64,000 bases of DNA, taken from positions 1,364,001-1,428,000 of the forward strand of contig NZ_ABJL02000007.1 of assembly GCF_000172175.1 (NCBI RefSeq). Direction: 5' to 3'. Positions 53,409 to 62,288 of the stretch are shown here, piece by piece. The position numbers and the translations under genes were made by a program. Position 1 is the stretch's first letter. Every line of letters begins with the position of its first letter. Source of the DNA: Bacteroides intestinalis DSM 17393 (GTDB lineage: Bacteria; Bacteroidota; Bacteroidia; Bacteroidales; Bacteroidaceae). The notes beneath the pieces are model-generated. The model ran no database searches and was not told where the DNA came from. It saw nothing but the letters and a program-made list of their open reading frames with translations.

Positions 53409-55454
53409 ATGCAAAAAGGAAATATTGGGGTAACTACCGAAAACATTTTCCCCGTTATCAAAAAGTTCTTGTACAGCGATCATGAAATTTTTCTCCGCGA
53501 GTTAGTTTCTAATGCCGTAGATGCTACGCAGAAGTTGAAAACCTTAGCCTCTATTGGCGAGTTTAAAGGTGAAGTTGGCGATTTGACCGTACATGTGTCT
53601 TTAGGAAAAGATACAATTACTGTTTCAGACCGTGGTATTGGTTTGACTGCCGAAGAAATCGACAAATATATCAACCAAATTGCTTTTTCAGGTGCCAACG
53701 ATTTCCTGGAGAAGTATAAGAATGATGCTAATGCAATTATCGGTCACTTCGGTTTAGGCTTTTATTCAGCTTTCATGGTGGCTAAGAAAGTGGAAATTAT
53801 CACGAAATCTCATAAAGAAGGTGCTCAAGCAGTGAAATGGAGTTGCGATGGCAGTCCGGAGTTCACCATTGAGAACATTGATAAAGCTGACCGTGGTACA
53901 GATATAGTACTTTACATTGACGATGAAAGTAAAGAATTCCTGGAAGAGGCCCGCATTTCTTCTCTGTTGAAGAAATATTGTAGTTTCCTTCCCATACCTA
54001 TTGCTTTTGGCAAAAAGAAAGACTGGAAAGATGGAAAACAGGTTGAAACAGACGAAGATAACATCATCAATGACAGCAATCCGTTGTGGACATTGAAACC
54101 CAGCGAACTGAAGGATGAAGATTATAAGAAGTTCTATCGTGACCTGTATCCGATGTCTGATGAACCTCTGTTCTGGATACATCTGAATGTAGATTATCCG
54201 TTCCATCTGACAGGTATCCTCTATTTCCCGAAAGTAAAGAGTAATATCGAATTGAATAAGAATAAGATACAACTTTATAGTAACCAGGTATACGTTACGG
54301 ATTCAGTAGAAGGTATCGTACCTGACTTCCTGACACTGTTGCATGGTGTGCTCGATTCTCCGGATATTCCGTTGAATGTATCCCGTTCTTATTTACAGAG
54401 CGACTCTAACGTGAAGAAGATTTCGACATATATCACAAAGAAAGTATCTGATCGTTTGCAATCTATCTTCAAAAATGATCGCAAACAGTTCGAGGAAAAG
54501 TGGAATGACCTGAAGATTTTCATCAATTACGGGATGCTTACTCAGGAAGACTTCTATGACAGAGCAAAAGATTTTGCCCTTTTCACCGATACGGATGGTA
54601 GATGCTATACATTTGAAGAGTATCAGAAGCTAATCAAAGATAATCAGACTGATAAAGATGGCAATTTGATCTATTTGTATGCTAATCATAAAGATGAGCA
54701 ATTCAGCTATATCGAGGCTGCTAAGAACAAGGGATATAATGTATTGCTGATGGATGGCCAACTGGATATTGCTGTAGTAAGCATGTTGGAGCAAAAGTTT
54801 GAGAAATCTCGCTTTACCCGTGTAGATAGTGATGTTATCGATAATCTGATTATCAAAGAAGATAAGAAAGGTGAAACTCTGGAAACAGGCAAACAAGAAG
54901 CTCTTTCTGCTGTGTTCAAGAGCCAGTTGCCTAAGCTGGAAAAGGTTGAGTTTAATATCACTGCGCAGGCTTTGGGTGAAAACTCTTCTCCTGTGATGAT
55001 TACCCAAAGCGAATATATGCGCCGTATGAAAGAAATGGCTAATATTCAGGCTGGTATGAGTTTCTATGGAGAAATGCCCGATATGTTCAACCTTGTGCTG
55101 AATTCAGATCACAAACTGGTGAAAGAAGTTCTTGCAGACGAAGAAAAAGAATGCGACTCTGCTGTAGCTCCTATTCAGCAAGAAATGAATGACGTAGACA
55201 AACGTCGTAATGAGCTGAAAGATAAACAAAAAGGTAAGAAAGACGAAGAAATTTCTACTGCTGAAAAAGACGAAGTGAACGGATTGGATCAGAAGTGGGA
55301 AGAACTGAAAACAAAGAAAGACGAAGTCTTTGCCGGATATGCTGCTAAAAATAAAGTTGTCCGCCAATTGATTGACCTGGCATTGCTGCAAAATGGCATG
55401 CTGAAAGGTGAAGCTTTGAATAATTTTGTGAAGAGAAGCATCGAGCTAATCTAA
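53409..55454 (+). CDS. htpG: Molecular chaperone HtpG (Hsp90)
   Basis: 681 aa. N-terminal GHKL ATPase: FLRELVSNAVDA (Asn for Mg-ATP), DRGIGL and GHFGLGFYSAF; middle domain, and a C-terminal dimerisation domain preceded by a charged Lys/Glu-rich segment near 590-640 (KDKQKGKKDEEISTAEKDE), longer than in E. coli HtpG. Cytosolic stress chaperone. It follows clpC but is separated from it by a terminator, so the genes are regulated independently although both are heat-stress functions. Confidence 0.97.
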   Translation: MQKGNIGVTTENIFPVIKKFLYSDHEIFLRELVSNAVDATQKLKTLASIGEFKGEVGDLTVHVSLGKDTITVSDRGIGLTAEEIDKYINQIAFSGANDFLEKYKNDANAIIGHFGLGFYSAFMVAKKVEIITKSHKEGAQAVKWSCDGSPEFTIENIDKADRGTDIVLYIDDESKEFLEEARISSLLKKYCSFLPIPIAFGKKKDWKDGKQVETDEDNIINDSNPLWTLKPSELKDEDYKKFYRDLYPMSDEPLFWIHLNVDYPFHLTGILYFPKVKSNIELNKNKIQLYSNQVYVTDSVEGIVPDFLTLLHGVLDSPDIPLNVSRSYLQSDSNVKKISTYITKKVSDRLQSIFKNDRKQFEEKWNDLKIFINYGMLTQEDFYDRAKDFALFTDTDGRCYTFEEYQKLIKDNQTDKDGNLIYLYANHKDEQFSYIEAAKNKGYNVLLMDGQLDIAVVSMLEQKFEKSRFTRVDSDVIDNLIIKEDKKGETLETGKQEALSAVFKSQLPKLEKVEFNITAQALGENSSPVMITQSEYMRRMKEMANIQAGMSFYGEMPDMFNLVLNSDHKLVKEVLADEEKECDSAVAPIQQEMNDVDKRRNELKDKQKGKKDEEISTAEKDEVNGLDQKWEELKTKKDEVFAGYAAKNKVVRQLIDLALLQNGMLKGEALNNFVKRSIELI

Positions 55455-55484
55455 ATACGCCCTTTATTCACAATCTATATGCCG

Positions 55485-55526
55485 GGAGCATTGCAACTTT
55501 TATAAGAGTTGTAATGCTCCTTTTTT
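55485..55526 (+). terminator. Terminator after htpG
   Basis: GGAGCATTGCAACT pairs with AGTTGTAATGCTCC (one G-U) around TTTATAAG, followed by six T. Confidence 0.9.
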
Positions 55527-55591
55527 CGTATATTTTGTGTGGGAATGCTTGTTTTTTAGCGTTGGATACGTCCAATTTCGAAACAATTGCA

Positions 55592-55599
55592 TATATTTG
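55592..55599 (+). promoter_or_regulatory. -7 box of the patatin gene
   Basis: TATATTTG, 41 bp before the ATG at 55641 and downstream of the htpG terminator. Confidence 0.5.
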
Positions 55600-55640
55600 A
55601 GCTTTGATAATAATATATTTTCAGCTCGGAACTTTGAAGT

Positions 55641-57932
55641 ATGAAAAGAATTCTTTTGCTTTTATCGTTTTGTTTCTTGTTGCTGCCCATGTTGCATGCC
55701 CAAAAAGTTGGACTTGTATTGAGTGGTGGTGGTGCGAAAGGTATGACGCATATCGGCATCATTCGGGCTTTGGAAGAAAACAATATCCCTATCGATTATA
55801 TTACCGGTACATCCATGGGAGCCATTATCGGTTCGTTGTATGCCATGGGATACTCTCCCGATGATATGGAGGCTTTGTTGCGTTCAGAAGACTTTAAACG
55901 CTGGTATTCGGGAAAAGTAGAACCTAAATATGCCTATTATTTCAAGAAAAGTATTCCCACACCGGAGTTTTTTAATATCCGCTTTGATTTTAAGGACTCC
56001 TTGAATGTCAAACCGCAATTGCCAACCAGTATGGTTAACCCCATCCAGATGAATTTGGTATTTGTGGAGCTGTTTGCCCGTGCTACGGCTGCTTGTGACG
56101 GTGATTTTGATAGGCTGTTTGTTCCTTTCCGCTGTATTGCTTCTGATGTATACAATAAACGGCAAATAGTGTTAGGGAAAGGTGACCTGGGAGATGCTGT
56201 CCGTGCTTCCATGAGTTTTCCGTTTGTTTTTAAGCCTATTGAGATAGATAGCGTGCTGGCTTATGATGGTGGTATTTACAATAACTTTCCAACGGATGTA
56301 ATGCGGGATGATTTTCATCCGGATATTATTATTGGTAGTGTGGTGGCCGCTAATCCATCCAAGCCTAAAGAAAATGACCTTATGAGTCAGATTGAGAACA
56401 TGGTGATGCAGAAGACGGACTATTCTATTCCGGATTCTGTCGGCATCCTTATGACATTTAAGTATGATGATGTGAACTTACTTGATTTCGACCGTCTTCA
56501 GGAACTCCATGATATAGGTTACAATCGCACTCTTAGTCTGATGGATTCTATAAAGGGACGTATTCATCGTAGGGTGAATGCAGATAATGTGCGTTTACGC
56601 CGTCTGGTTTATCGCAGTAATCTGCCGCAGCTCTATTTTCAGAAAATTTATATTGATGGAGCTAACCCCCAGCAACAGGCTTATATTCAGAAGGAATTTC
56701 ATGATGAAGAAGATGAACCATTCACCTACGAAGATTTGAAGCGTGGATATTTCCGTTTACTTGCGGATAACATGATATCGGAAATCATTCCGAAGGCGGT
56801 ATTTAATAAGGAAACCGATATGTACGATTTGCATCTGAAAGTAAAGATGGAGGATAATTTCTCTGTCCGCTTAGGGGGGAGTGTGTCTACGACGAGTTCT
56901 AATCAGATATATCTGGGACTGGGCTATCAGAACTTAAATTATTATGCCAAAGAGTTTACGTTTGACGGCCAATTGGGTAAAGTTTATAATAATGCCCAAC
57001 TGATGGCGCGTATAGATTTGCCTACTCATATTCCTACTTCATATCGGCTTATTGCGTCTATCAGTACTTTTGATTATTACAAGAAAGAGAAACTGTTCTC
57101 TAAAAACGATAAACCTTCCTTTAATTCAAAGGATGAACGATTTCTGAAGTTGATTATCGCTTTACCGTTCTTAGCGAATAAACGGGCAGAATTTGGCTTT
57201 GGTATTGGGAAATTGCAAGATAACTATTTTCAATCCAGTGTGATAAACTTTGAAGAAGACCGTTCGGACAGGAGCTTATACAGGCTTATAGGCGGTTCTA
57301 TTAGTTTTTATGGAAGTACACTGAATTCTCGTCAATACGCTACAAAAGGATATAACGAGAAATTAATAGCTCAGATTTTTACGGGAAAAGAAAGATATAA
57401 GCCTGGAAATCCGACAGAACAGTCTGTTACACAGGAACGGCAATCATGGTTACAGATTTCTTATATGAAAGAAGCATATCATAGTATGGCGCCTAAATTT
57501 GTTTTGGGATGGATGGCGGAAGCGCTGTATTCATCGAGAAACTTCTCGGAGAATTTTACGGCGACAATGATGCAGGCTGCAGAATTTTCGCCGACTCCGC
57601 ATAGTAAGCTGATGTATAATGAGGCTTTCCGCGCCAATCAGTTTCTGGCTGCCGGTATCAAGCCTATGTTTATTTTCAATGATATGTTTCATCTGAGAGG
57701 AGAATTTTATGGATTTATGCCTATTTTTCCTATCGAGAAGAATACGCAAAACAAAGCATTTTATGGAAAAGCTTTCTCAAAGGTAGAATATATGGGAGAA
57801 GTTTCTGTTATTTGCCAATTACCTTTTGGAGCGATCTCTGCTTATGTAAATCATTATAGCTCACCGAGAAGGGAGTGGAATGTGGGGTTGAGTATCGGCT
57901 GGCAACTGTTTAATTACCGTTTCATCGAATAA
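55641..57932 (+). CDS. Patatin-like phospholipase fused to an outer-membrane beta-barrel
   Basis: 763 aa. Signal peptide 1-20. Patatin domain about 23-320: oxyanion loop LSGGGAKG, nucleophile S58 in GTSMG, and catalytic D209 in YDGG, so the dyad is complete. A POTRA-like segment follows (about 325-410, FQKIYIDGANPQQQAYIQKEF), then a C-terminal Omp85/surface-antigen barrel of about 16 strands. The architecture matches PlpD-type (type Vd) proteins. It may hydrolyse phospholipids or translocate its own lipase domain; in Bacteroidetes the domain may simply stay periplasmic. Stands alone. Confidence 0.92.
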   Translation: MKRILLLLSFCFLLLPMLHAQKVGLVLSGGGAKGMTHIGIIRALEENNIPIDYITGTSMGAIIGSLYAMGYSPDDMEALLRSEDFKRWYSGKVEPKYAYYFKKSIPTPEFFNIRFDFKDSLNVKPQLPTSMVNPIQMNLVFVELFARATAACDGDFDRLFVPFRCIASDVYNKRQIVLGKGDLGDAVRASMSFPFVFKPIEIDSVLAYDGGIYNNFPTDVMRDDFHPDIIIGSVVAANPSKPKENDLMSQIENMVMQKTDYSIPDSVGILMTFKYDDVNLLDFDRLQELHDIGYNRTLSLMDSIKGRIHRRVNADNVRLRRLVYRSNLPQLYFQKIYIDGANPQQQAYIQKEFHDEEDEPFTYEDLKRGYFRLLADNMISEIIPKAVFNKETDMYDLHLKVKMEDNFSVRLGGSVSTTSSNQIYLGLGYQNLNYYAKEFTFDGQLGKVYNNAQLMARIDLPTHIPTSYRLIASISTFDYYKKEKLFSKNDKPSFNSKDERFLKLIIALPFLANKRAEFGFGIGKLQDNYFQSSVINFEEDRSDRSLYRLIGGSISFYGSTLNSRQYATKGYNEKLIAQIFTGKERYKPGNPTEQSVTQERQSWLQISYMKEAYHSMAPKFVLGWMAEALYSSRNFSENFTATMMQAAEFSPTPHSKLMYNEAFRANQFLAAGIKPMFIFNDMFHLRGEFYGFMPIFPIEKNTQNKAFYGKAFSKVEYMGEVSVICQLPFGAISAYVNHYSSPRREWNVGLSIGWQLFNYRFIE

Positions 57933-57959
57933 TTTTCTTCAAAAAAAGTTTGTAAAATG

Positions 57960-57990
57960 CTTGCAGTTTCAGAAAAAGTCCGTATCTTTG
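57960..57990 (+). promoter_or_regulatory. Promoter of the tRNA-Arg pair
   Basis: CTTG (57960-57963), exactly 19 bp, TATCTTTG (57983-57990). The first tRNA starts 18 bp downstream. Confidence 0.7.
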
Positions 57991-58007
57991 CACCCGTTAA
58001 ACAAAAA

Positions 58008-58081
58008 GGCCGCGTAGCTCAACTGAATAGAGTAGCTGACTACGGATCAGCCGGTTACAGGTTTGAATCCTGTCGCGGTCA
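58008..58081 (+). tRNA. tRNA-Arg(ACG), copy 1
   Basis: 74 nt without encoded CCA. Acceptor stem GGCCGCG/CGCGGTC, D-arm GCTC...GAGT, anticodon stem GCTGA/TCAGC around loop CTACGGA (anticodon ACG, wobble A34 presumably deaminated by TadA), and T-arm ACAGG/CCTGT with loop TTTGAAT. Decodes CGN codons. Confidence 0.97.
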
Positions 58082-58098
58082 CATCTTTTTGACAACAA

Positions 58099-58172
58099 GG
58101 TCGCGTAGCTCAACTGAATAGAGTAGCTGACTACGGATCAGCCGGTTACAGGTTTGAATCCTGTCGCGATCA
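58099..58172 (+). tRNA. tRNA-Arg(ACG), copy 2
   Basis: 74 nt. Identical to copy 1 except at positions 3 and 70 (C-G to U-A), a compensated pair in the acceptor stem. The copies are 17 bp apart and share the promoter at 57960; a terminator follows. Confidence 0.97.
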
Positions 58173-58177
58173 CGAAA

Positions 58178-58209
58178 AACCTCTGCAAAGTAATTTGCAG
58201 AGGTTTTTT
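58178..58209 (+). terminator. Terminator of the tRNA pair
   Basis: AACCTCTGCAAA-GTAA-TTTGCAGAGGTT: a perfect 12-bp stem followed by a T-run (TTTTG). Confidence 0.92.
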
Positions 58210-58227
58210 GTTATACACCGTAGGGTA

Positions 58228-58287
58228 ACAGTTATATCTGTGTAGACTCATGCAAATATGTGTGTGAGTTGATACAGATATAACTGT
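58228..58287. repeat. Inverted repeat, 14-bp arms, in the tRNA-dapA gap
   Basis: ACAGTTATATCTGT (58228-58241) and ACAGATATAACTGT (58274-58287) are perfect reverse complements, with a smaller pair, ACTCA/TGAGT, nested inside. A third, partial arm (CAGATATAA) follows at 58297-58305. No T-run, so more likely an operator or RNA structure than a terminator. Confidence 0.6.
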
Positions 58288-58321
58288 GTGCTTGTGCAGA
58301 TATAAGTATTAATTTCTTTCC

Positions 58322-58420
58322 TGAGATGAATACATCCGTCTCATGAGACAGTAAAAATCAGCTTGTGAGGCGAAAGAAAACATCCCCTGAGATGAAATAA
58401 TCTATCTCAGGGGATGTTTT
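58322..58420. repeat. Pair of related 22-bp dyads; the second is also a strong hairpin near the dapA 3' end
   Basis: Two 22-bp segments start TGAGATGAA and end TCTCA (58322-58343 and 58388-58409), 66 bp apart, matching at 17 of 22 positions. The second is the core of a perfect 17-bp stem (58377-58393 against 58404-58420, AAAACATCCCCTGAGAT) just before the dapA stop, and probably ends the dapA transcript (minus strand, followed by a T-rich run). Confidence 0.6.
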
Positions 58421-58443
58421 ACAAAGAAGTATCTTTGTTTTTT

Positions 58444-59337
58444 TTAGCACTTAATGTTTAACTCATCCAAAATCTTCCGCATGGCTTCAAAAGTAGTAAT
58501 CCTGGTAGGCACAAGTGGGAGGCGAAGTTTATTCTCAATCATTCCCATAACGTTCAACATTGCTTTTACGCCTGCCGGATTGCCATCCACAAAAAGAAGC
58601 TTGAATAACTCGGCAAATTTATGGTGGATAGTCAATGCATTTGCATAATCTCCTCGCAATGCCAGTCTTACCATGCGGCTAAATTCGCGTGGAAATGCAT
58701 TTCCGATGACTGATATGATACCAACAGCTCCCAAGGTAATCAAAGGGAAGGTAATACCATCATCTCCCGAAATAACGTCAAAATTAGCTGGTTTATTCTT
58801 GATGATATCATCCATTTGAGTGATGTCACCGGAGGCTTCTTTGATAGCAATAACATTTTTGAAGTCACGGGCAATGCGCAGCGTGGTTTCTGCTTTCATA
58901 TTTACACCGGTACGGCCGGGAACATTATAGAGTACAATTGGAAGCTCTGTAGCCTCTGCAATTGCTTTATAATGTTGATAAATACCTTCCTGAGAAGGTT
59001 TATTATAATAGGGAACAACAGACAGAATGGCATCTACTCCGGTAAAATCGTCGTTTTGAAGCGTATTCACAATGGCACGCGTATTATTTCCACCAACACC
59101 GAGCAGGATAGGTATCCGACCATTTACGCGTTCGATGACCATTTTCTTGATTTTCTTTTTTTCTTCTTCCGTCAGTGTCGGAGTTTCTGCTGTGGTGCCC
59201 AGCACACACAAAAAATCAGTATTGTTTTGAAGTTGATAGTCCACCAAACGTATCAATGCATCGTAATCAACGCTTTCATCCTCTTTAAAAGGAGTAATCA
59301 GCGCTACCCCCATTCCTTTCAATTTAGTCTGTATCAT
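58444..59337 (-). CDS. dapA: 4-hydroxy-tetrahydrodipicolinate synthase
   Basis: 297 aa TIM barrel. Schiff-base lysine K166 (VIAIKEASGD), Y137 (VLYNVPGRTG) and T48/T49 (GTTAET) are all present. It condenses pyruvate with aspartate semialdehyde in the lysine/diaminopimelate pathway, so it supplies peptidoglycan as well as lysine. Monocistronic here, with a promoter-like site upstream and a hairpin downstream. NAL-type sialate aldolases are related, but the GTTAET and NVPGRTG motifs fit DapA. Confidence 0.96.
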   Translation of the reverse strand: MIQTKLKGMGVALITPFKEDESVDYDALIRLVDYQLQNNTDFLCVLGTTAETPTLTEEEKKKIKKMVIERVNGRIPILLGVGGNNTRAIVNTLQNDDFTGVDAILSVVPYYNKPSQEGIYQHYKAIAEATELPIVLYNVPGRTGVNMKAETTLRIARDFKNVIAIKEASGDITQMDDIIKNKPANFDVISGDDGITFPLITLGAVGIISVIGNAFPREFSRMVRLALRGDYANALTIHHKFAELFKLLFVDGNPAGVKAMLNVMGMIENKLRLPLVPTRITTFEAMRKILDELNIKC

Positions 59338-59373
59338 GAGTGAAATTTAAGTAATCTCTAATTAAATGACTCG

Positions 59374-59407
59374 CAAAAGTACGAATATTTTCGATTTCTA
59401 CAGCAAA
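59374..59407 (-). promoter_or_regulatory. Candidate dapA promoter
   Basis: Minus strand: TTTG (59407-59404), 22 bp, TACTTTTG (59381-59374). The spacer is one base longer than usual; the start codon lies 37 bp downstream. Confidence 0.5.
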
Positions 59408-59441
59408 TATAAGCTATAAAAAAGATTTCACTGGAAAAATG

Positions 59442-61439
59442 TTACGAAATGAGCGCTAAAAACTCATCTTCGCTCATTATCTGTACACCCAACTTTTGCG
59501 CTTTTTCTAATTTAGCGGGTCCCATATTTTCTCCTGCCAGGATAAAACTGGTCTTGGCAGAAATGCTACCTACATTTTTTCCTCCATTCTTCTCTATCAA
59601 ATCTTTATATTCGTCTCTAGAGTGATGGGTAAACACGCCGCTGATTACAATAGACTGTCCGACAAGTTTATCGGTATAGCCGCTCAGGTCTTCTTCCTTT
59701 CGGCTAAACTGTAATCCGGCAATTTTCAGTCGCTCTATTAATTCTCTATTCAGAGGATTAGCGAAGTAGGAAATGATACTTTGCGCTATTTTCTCACCGA
59801 TCTCATCGATATTTATCAATCTTTCAAGATCTGCATTTTCCAGTTCTTCTATGTCAGTGAAGGACTTAGCTATTTTCTTTGCTACAGTTTCACCGACAAA
59901 GCGGATACCTAGGGCGAACAATGCTCGCTCAAAAGGCACTTCCCTACTTTGGGCAATACCCTTGACGATATTTTCCGCCGACTTATCTCCCATACGGTCC
60001 AGATTCTTGATATCGTCTACAGTCAGCTTGTACAGATCTGTCGTATCCTTAATGAGTCCTAATCGGTAGAACATATCCACAGTTTCCGGGCCTAATCCGT
60101 CAATGTTCATAGCCTTCCGGCTGATGAAATGCTCGATCTTTCCTTTTATCTGAGGCGGACAAGCCGTTTCGTTGGGGCAATAATGCGCAGCTTCTCCCTC
60201 GTAACGGATTAATTTGCTGCCACATTCAGGGCAATGAGTGATGAACTTCACTTTTTCACCTACCATCATACTCCGGGCATCTTTATCTACTCCGGTAATT
60301 TTGGGTATGATTTCACCGCCTTTTTCTACATAAACCATATCGCCGACATGCAAGTCGAGCCCTTCAATGATATCTGCATTATGCAGAGAGGCACGTTTTA
60401 CGATTGTACCCGATAATTGTACCGGATCCAGATTGGCAACAGGGGTTACTGCTCCGGTTCTTCCCACCTGGTAAGTCACCTTGTTTAAGCGGGTCAATGC
60501 ACGCTCTGCCTGGAACTTGTATGCGATGGCCCAACGAGGAGATTTTGCGGTGAAACCGAGGTTTTTCTGTTGTTTCAGGCTATTTACTTTCAAAACAATG
60601 CCATCCGTGGCTACAGGTAAATTCTTCCGTTCTGTATCCCAATAATGGATGTAATCGAACACTTCCTGCAGGCTGTGGCACTTCTTCATATGGTCGGAGA
60701 TTTTGAATCCCCATTGTGCAGCTTTCTGCAGGTTTTCATAATGTCCGTCGCAAGGAAGTTCTTCTCCTAATAAATAATAAAGGTAGGCATCCAGTTTGCG
60801 GGAAGCAACTATAGCAGAGTTTTGTAATTTCAAAGTGCCTGATGCAGCATTACGCGGATTAGCGAAAAGAGGTTCTTCGCGTGCCTCTTTTTCGCGGTTT
60901 AGTTCCTCAAAGACTTTCCACGGCATTAGTATTTCCCCTCTGATCTCAAATAATTGGGGATAATCACCATGCAAAACAAGGGGGATAGTACGGATTGTCT
61001 TCACATTATCTGTTACATCATCGCCTTTTTCACCGTCACCACGGGTTACAGCACGTATTAATTTGCCGTTTTCGTATGTCAGCGAGATGGAAGTACCGTC
61101 ATATTTAAGTTCGGCACAGATTTCAAAATCTTCGTTCAGGGCTTTTTGAGTGCGATCATAAAAGTCAGATACCTCACCTTCAGAATAGGTATTACCCAAC
61201 GAAAGCATTGGATATTTGTGTGTCACTTGCGTGAAATTCTTATTCAAATCGCTTCCTACGCGCATGGTTGGCGAAGTTTCGTCCTGATATTCAGGATGTT
61301 CTCGCTCCATCTCCTGCAATTCCCGCATCATGTCGTCGAACTCTTTGTCGGAGATTTCGGGAGCATTCAACACGTAATAATTGTAGTTGTGCCGATGCAG
61401 TTCGGCACGGAGCTGATCTATCTTTTCTTTTGCAGTCAT
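59442..61439 (-). CDS. ligA: NAD-dependent DNA ligase LigA
   Basis: 665 aa from MTAKEKIDQLRAELHRH, the usual LigA start; an ATG further upstream (61580) lies inside the divergent trmD and is rejected. Ia domain, adenylation domain with K112 in the KYDG motif, OB fold, four-Cys zinc finger (CPECGSK...CPNETACP), helix-hairpin-helix repeats and a C-terminal BRCT domain (about 590-665). Seals nicks between Okazaki fragments using NAD+. Essential in bacteria. Confidence 0.97.
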   Translation of the reverse strand: MTAKEKIDQLRAELHRHNYNYYVLNAPEISDKEFDDMMRELQEMEREHPEYQDETSPTMRVGSDLNKNFTQVTHKYPMLSLGNTYSEGEVSDFYDRTQKALNEDFEICAELKYDGTSISLTYENGKLIRAVTRGDGEKGDDVTDNVKTIRTIPLVLHGDYPQLFEIRGEILMPWKVFEELNREKEAREEPLFANPRNAASGTLKLQNSAIVASRKLDAYLYYLLGEELPCDGHYENLQKAAQWGFKISDHMKKCHSLQEVFDYIHYWDTERKNLPVATDGIVLKVNSLKQQKNLGFTAKSPRWAIAYKFQAERALTRLNKVTYQVGRTGAVTPVANLDPVQLSGTIVKRASLHNADIIEGLDLHVGDMVYVEKGGEIIPKITGVDKDARSMMVGEKVKFITHCPECGSKLIRYEGEAAHYCPNETACPPQIKGKIEHFISRKAMNIDGLGPETVDMFYRLGLIKDTTDLYKLTVDDIKNLDRMGDKSAENIVKGIAQSREVPFERALFALGIRFVGETVAKKIAKSFTDIEELENADLERLINIDEIGEKIAQSIISYFANPLNRELIERLKIAGLQFSRKEEDLSGYTDKLVGQSIVISGVFTHHSRDEYKDLIEKNGGKNVGSISAKTSFILAGENMGPAKLEKAQKLGVQIMSEDEFLALIS

Positions 61440-61462
61440 ACCTATTTCAGATTGTTTGAACG

Positions 61463-61500
61463 CAAAAATACAGGTTTCTCCTCTAATATTTGTACTTTTG
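61463..61500. promoter_or_regulatory. Back-to-back -7 boxes of ligA and trmD
   Basis: TATTTTTG on the minus strand (61470-61463) faces ligA; TACTTTTG on the plus strand (61493-61500) faces trmD. Both lie in the 79-bp gap, 19 to 24 bp from their start codons, with no clear -33 boxes. Confidence 0.5.
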
Positions 61501-61518
61501 CAGAAAATTAAAATTAAT

Positions 61519-62199
61519 ATGCGCATTGATATAATAACAGTTCTACCGGAGATGATTGAAGGCTTTTTCAATTGCTCCATTATGAAACGTGCTCAGAATA
61601 AAGGGCTTGCAGAAATACATATTCATAATTTACGTGATTATACTGAAGATAAATATCGACGGGTGGATGATTATCCTTTTGGCGGTTTTGCCGGAATGGT
61701 GATGAAAATAGAGCCTATAGAGCGCTGTATCAATGCCTTGAAGGCAGAACGGGAGTATGATGAAGTCATTTTTACGACTCCTGATGGTGAGCAGTTCAAT
61801 CAGCCAATGGCCAATACACTTTCACTTACCCAGAACCTTATTATCCTTTGCGGGCATTTTAAAGGTATCGATTATCGTATTCGCGAGCATCTGATCACTA
61901 AAGAAATCAGTATTGGGGACTATGTGCTGACCGGTGGAGAGCTGGCGGCAGCAGTGATGGCGGATGCTATTGTCCGCATCATCCCCGGTGTTATTTCCGA
62001 TGAGCAATCAGCGTTATCCGACTCGTTCCAGGATAATCTTTTGGCTGCTCCGGTTTATACAAGACCTGCCGATTACAATGGTTGGAAAGTTCCGGAAATT
62101 TTATTGTCCGGGCATGAGGCTAAGATTAAAGAATGGGAGTTGCAACAGTCTTTGGAACGGACGCGCAGACTCCGCCCGGATTTGCTGGGAGAGGAATAA
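61519..62199 (+). CDS. trmD: tRNA (guanine-N1)-methyltransferase TrmD
   Basis: 226 aa from MRIDIITVLPEMIEGFF; the earlier ATG at 61456 sits in the ligA promoter region. SPOUT fold with trefoil-knot motifs LCGHFKGIDYRI and SIGDYVLTGGELAA, which bind AdoMet. Methylates G37 of tRNAs reading CNN codons to prevent frameshifting. Here it is apart from the usual rpsP-rimM-trmD-rplS operon. Confidence 0.97.
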   Translation: MRIDIITVLPEMIEGFFNCSIMKRAQNKGLAEIHIHNLRDYTEDKYRRVDDYPFGGFAGMVMKIEPIERCINALKAEREYDEVIFTTPDGEQFNQPMANTLSLTQNLIILCGHFKGIDYRIREHLITKEISIGDYVLTGGELAAAVMADAIVRIIPGVISDEQSALSDSFQDNLLAAPVYTRPADYNGWKVPEILLSGHEAKIKEWELQQSLERTRRLRPDLLGEE

Positions 62200-62218
62200 A
62201 TCAGTTGTATAAAAATAG

Positions 62219-62250
62219 AAAAAGGACATTCGCTATGAATGTCCTTTTTT
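62219..62250. terminator. Bidirectional terminator between trmD and pyrD
   Basis: AAAAAGGACATTC-gctat-GAATGTCCTTTTT: 13-bp perfect stem with A- and T-runs, between convergent genes. Confidence 0.93.
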
Positions 62251-62288
62251 ATGTAAAATAGGTGCGAATGATATTCACTTGTTATTGG

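Noticed and set aside
58008..58172. Integrative element at the tRNA-Arg genes
   Set aside because: No integrase, no repeated tRNA 3' end downstream and only housekeeping genes on both sides.
61440..61580. N-terminal 47-residue extension of LigA
   Set aside because: It would overlap the divergent trmD gene and both promoter boxes; the known LigA start MTAKEKI lies at 61439.
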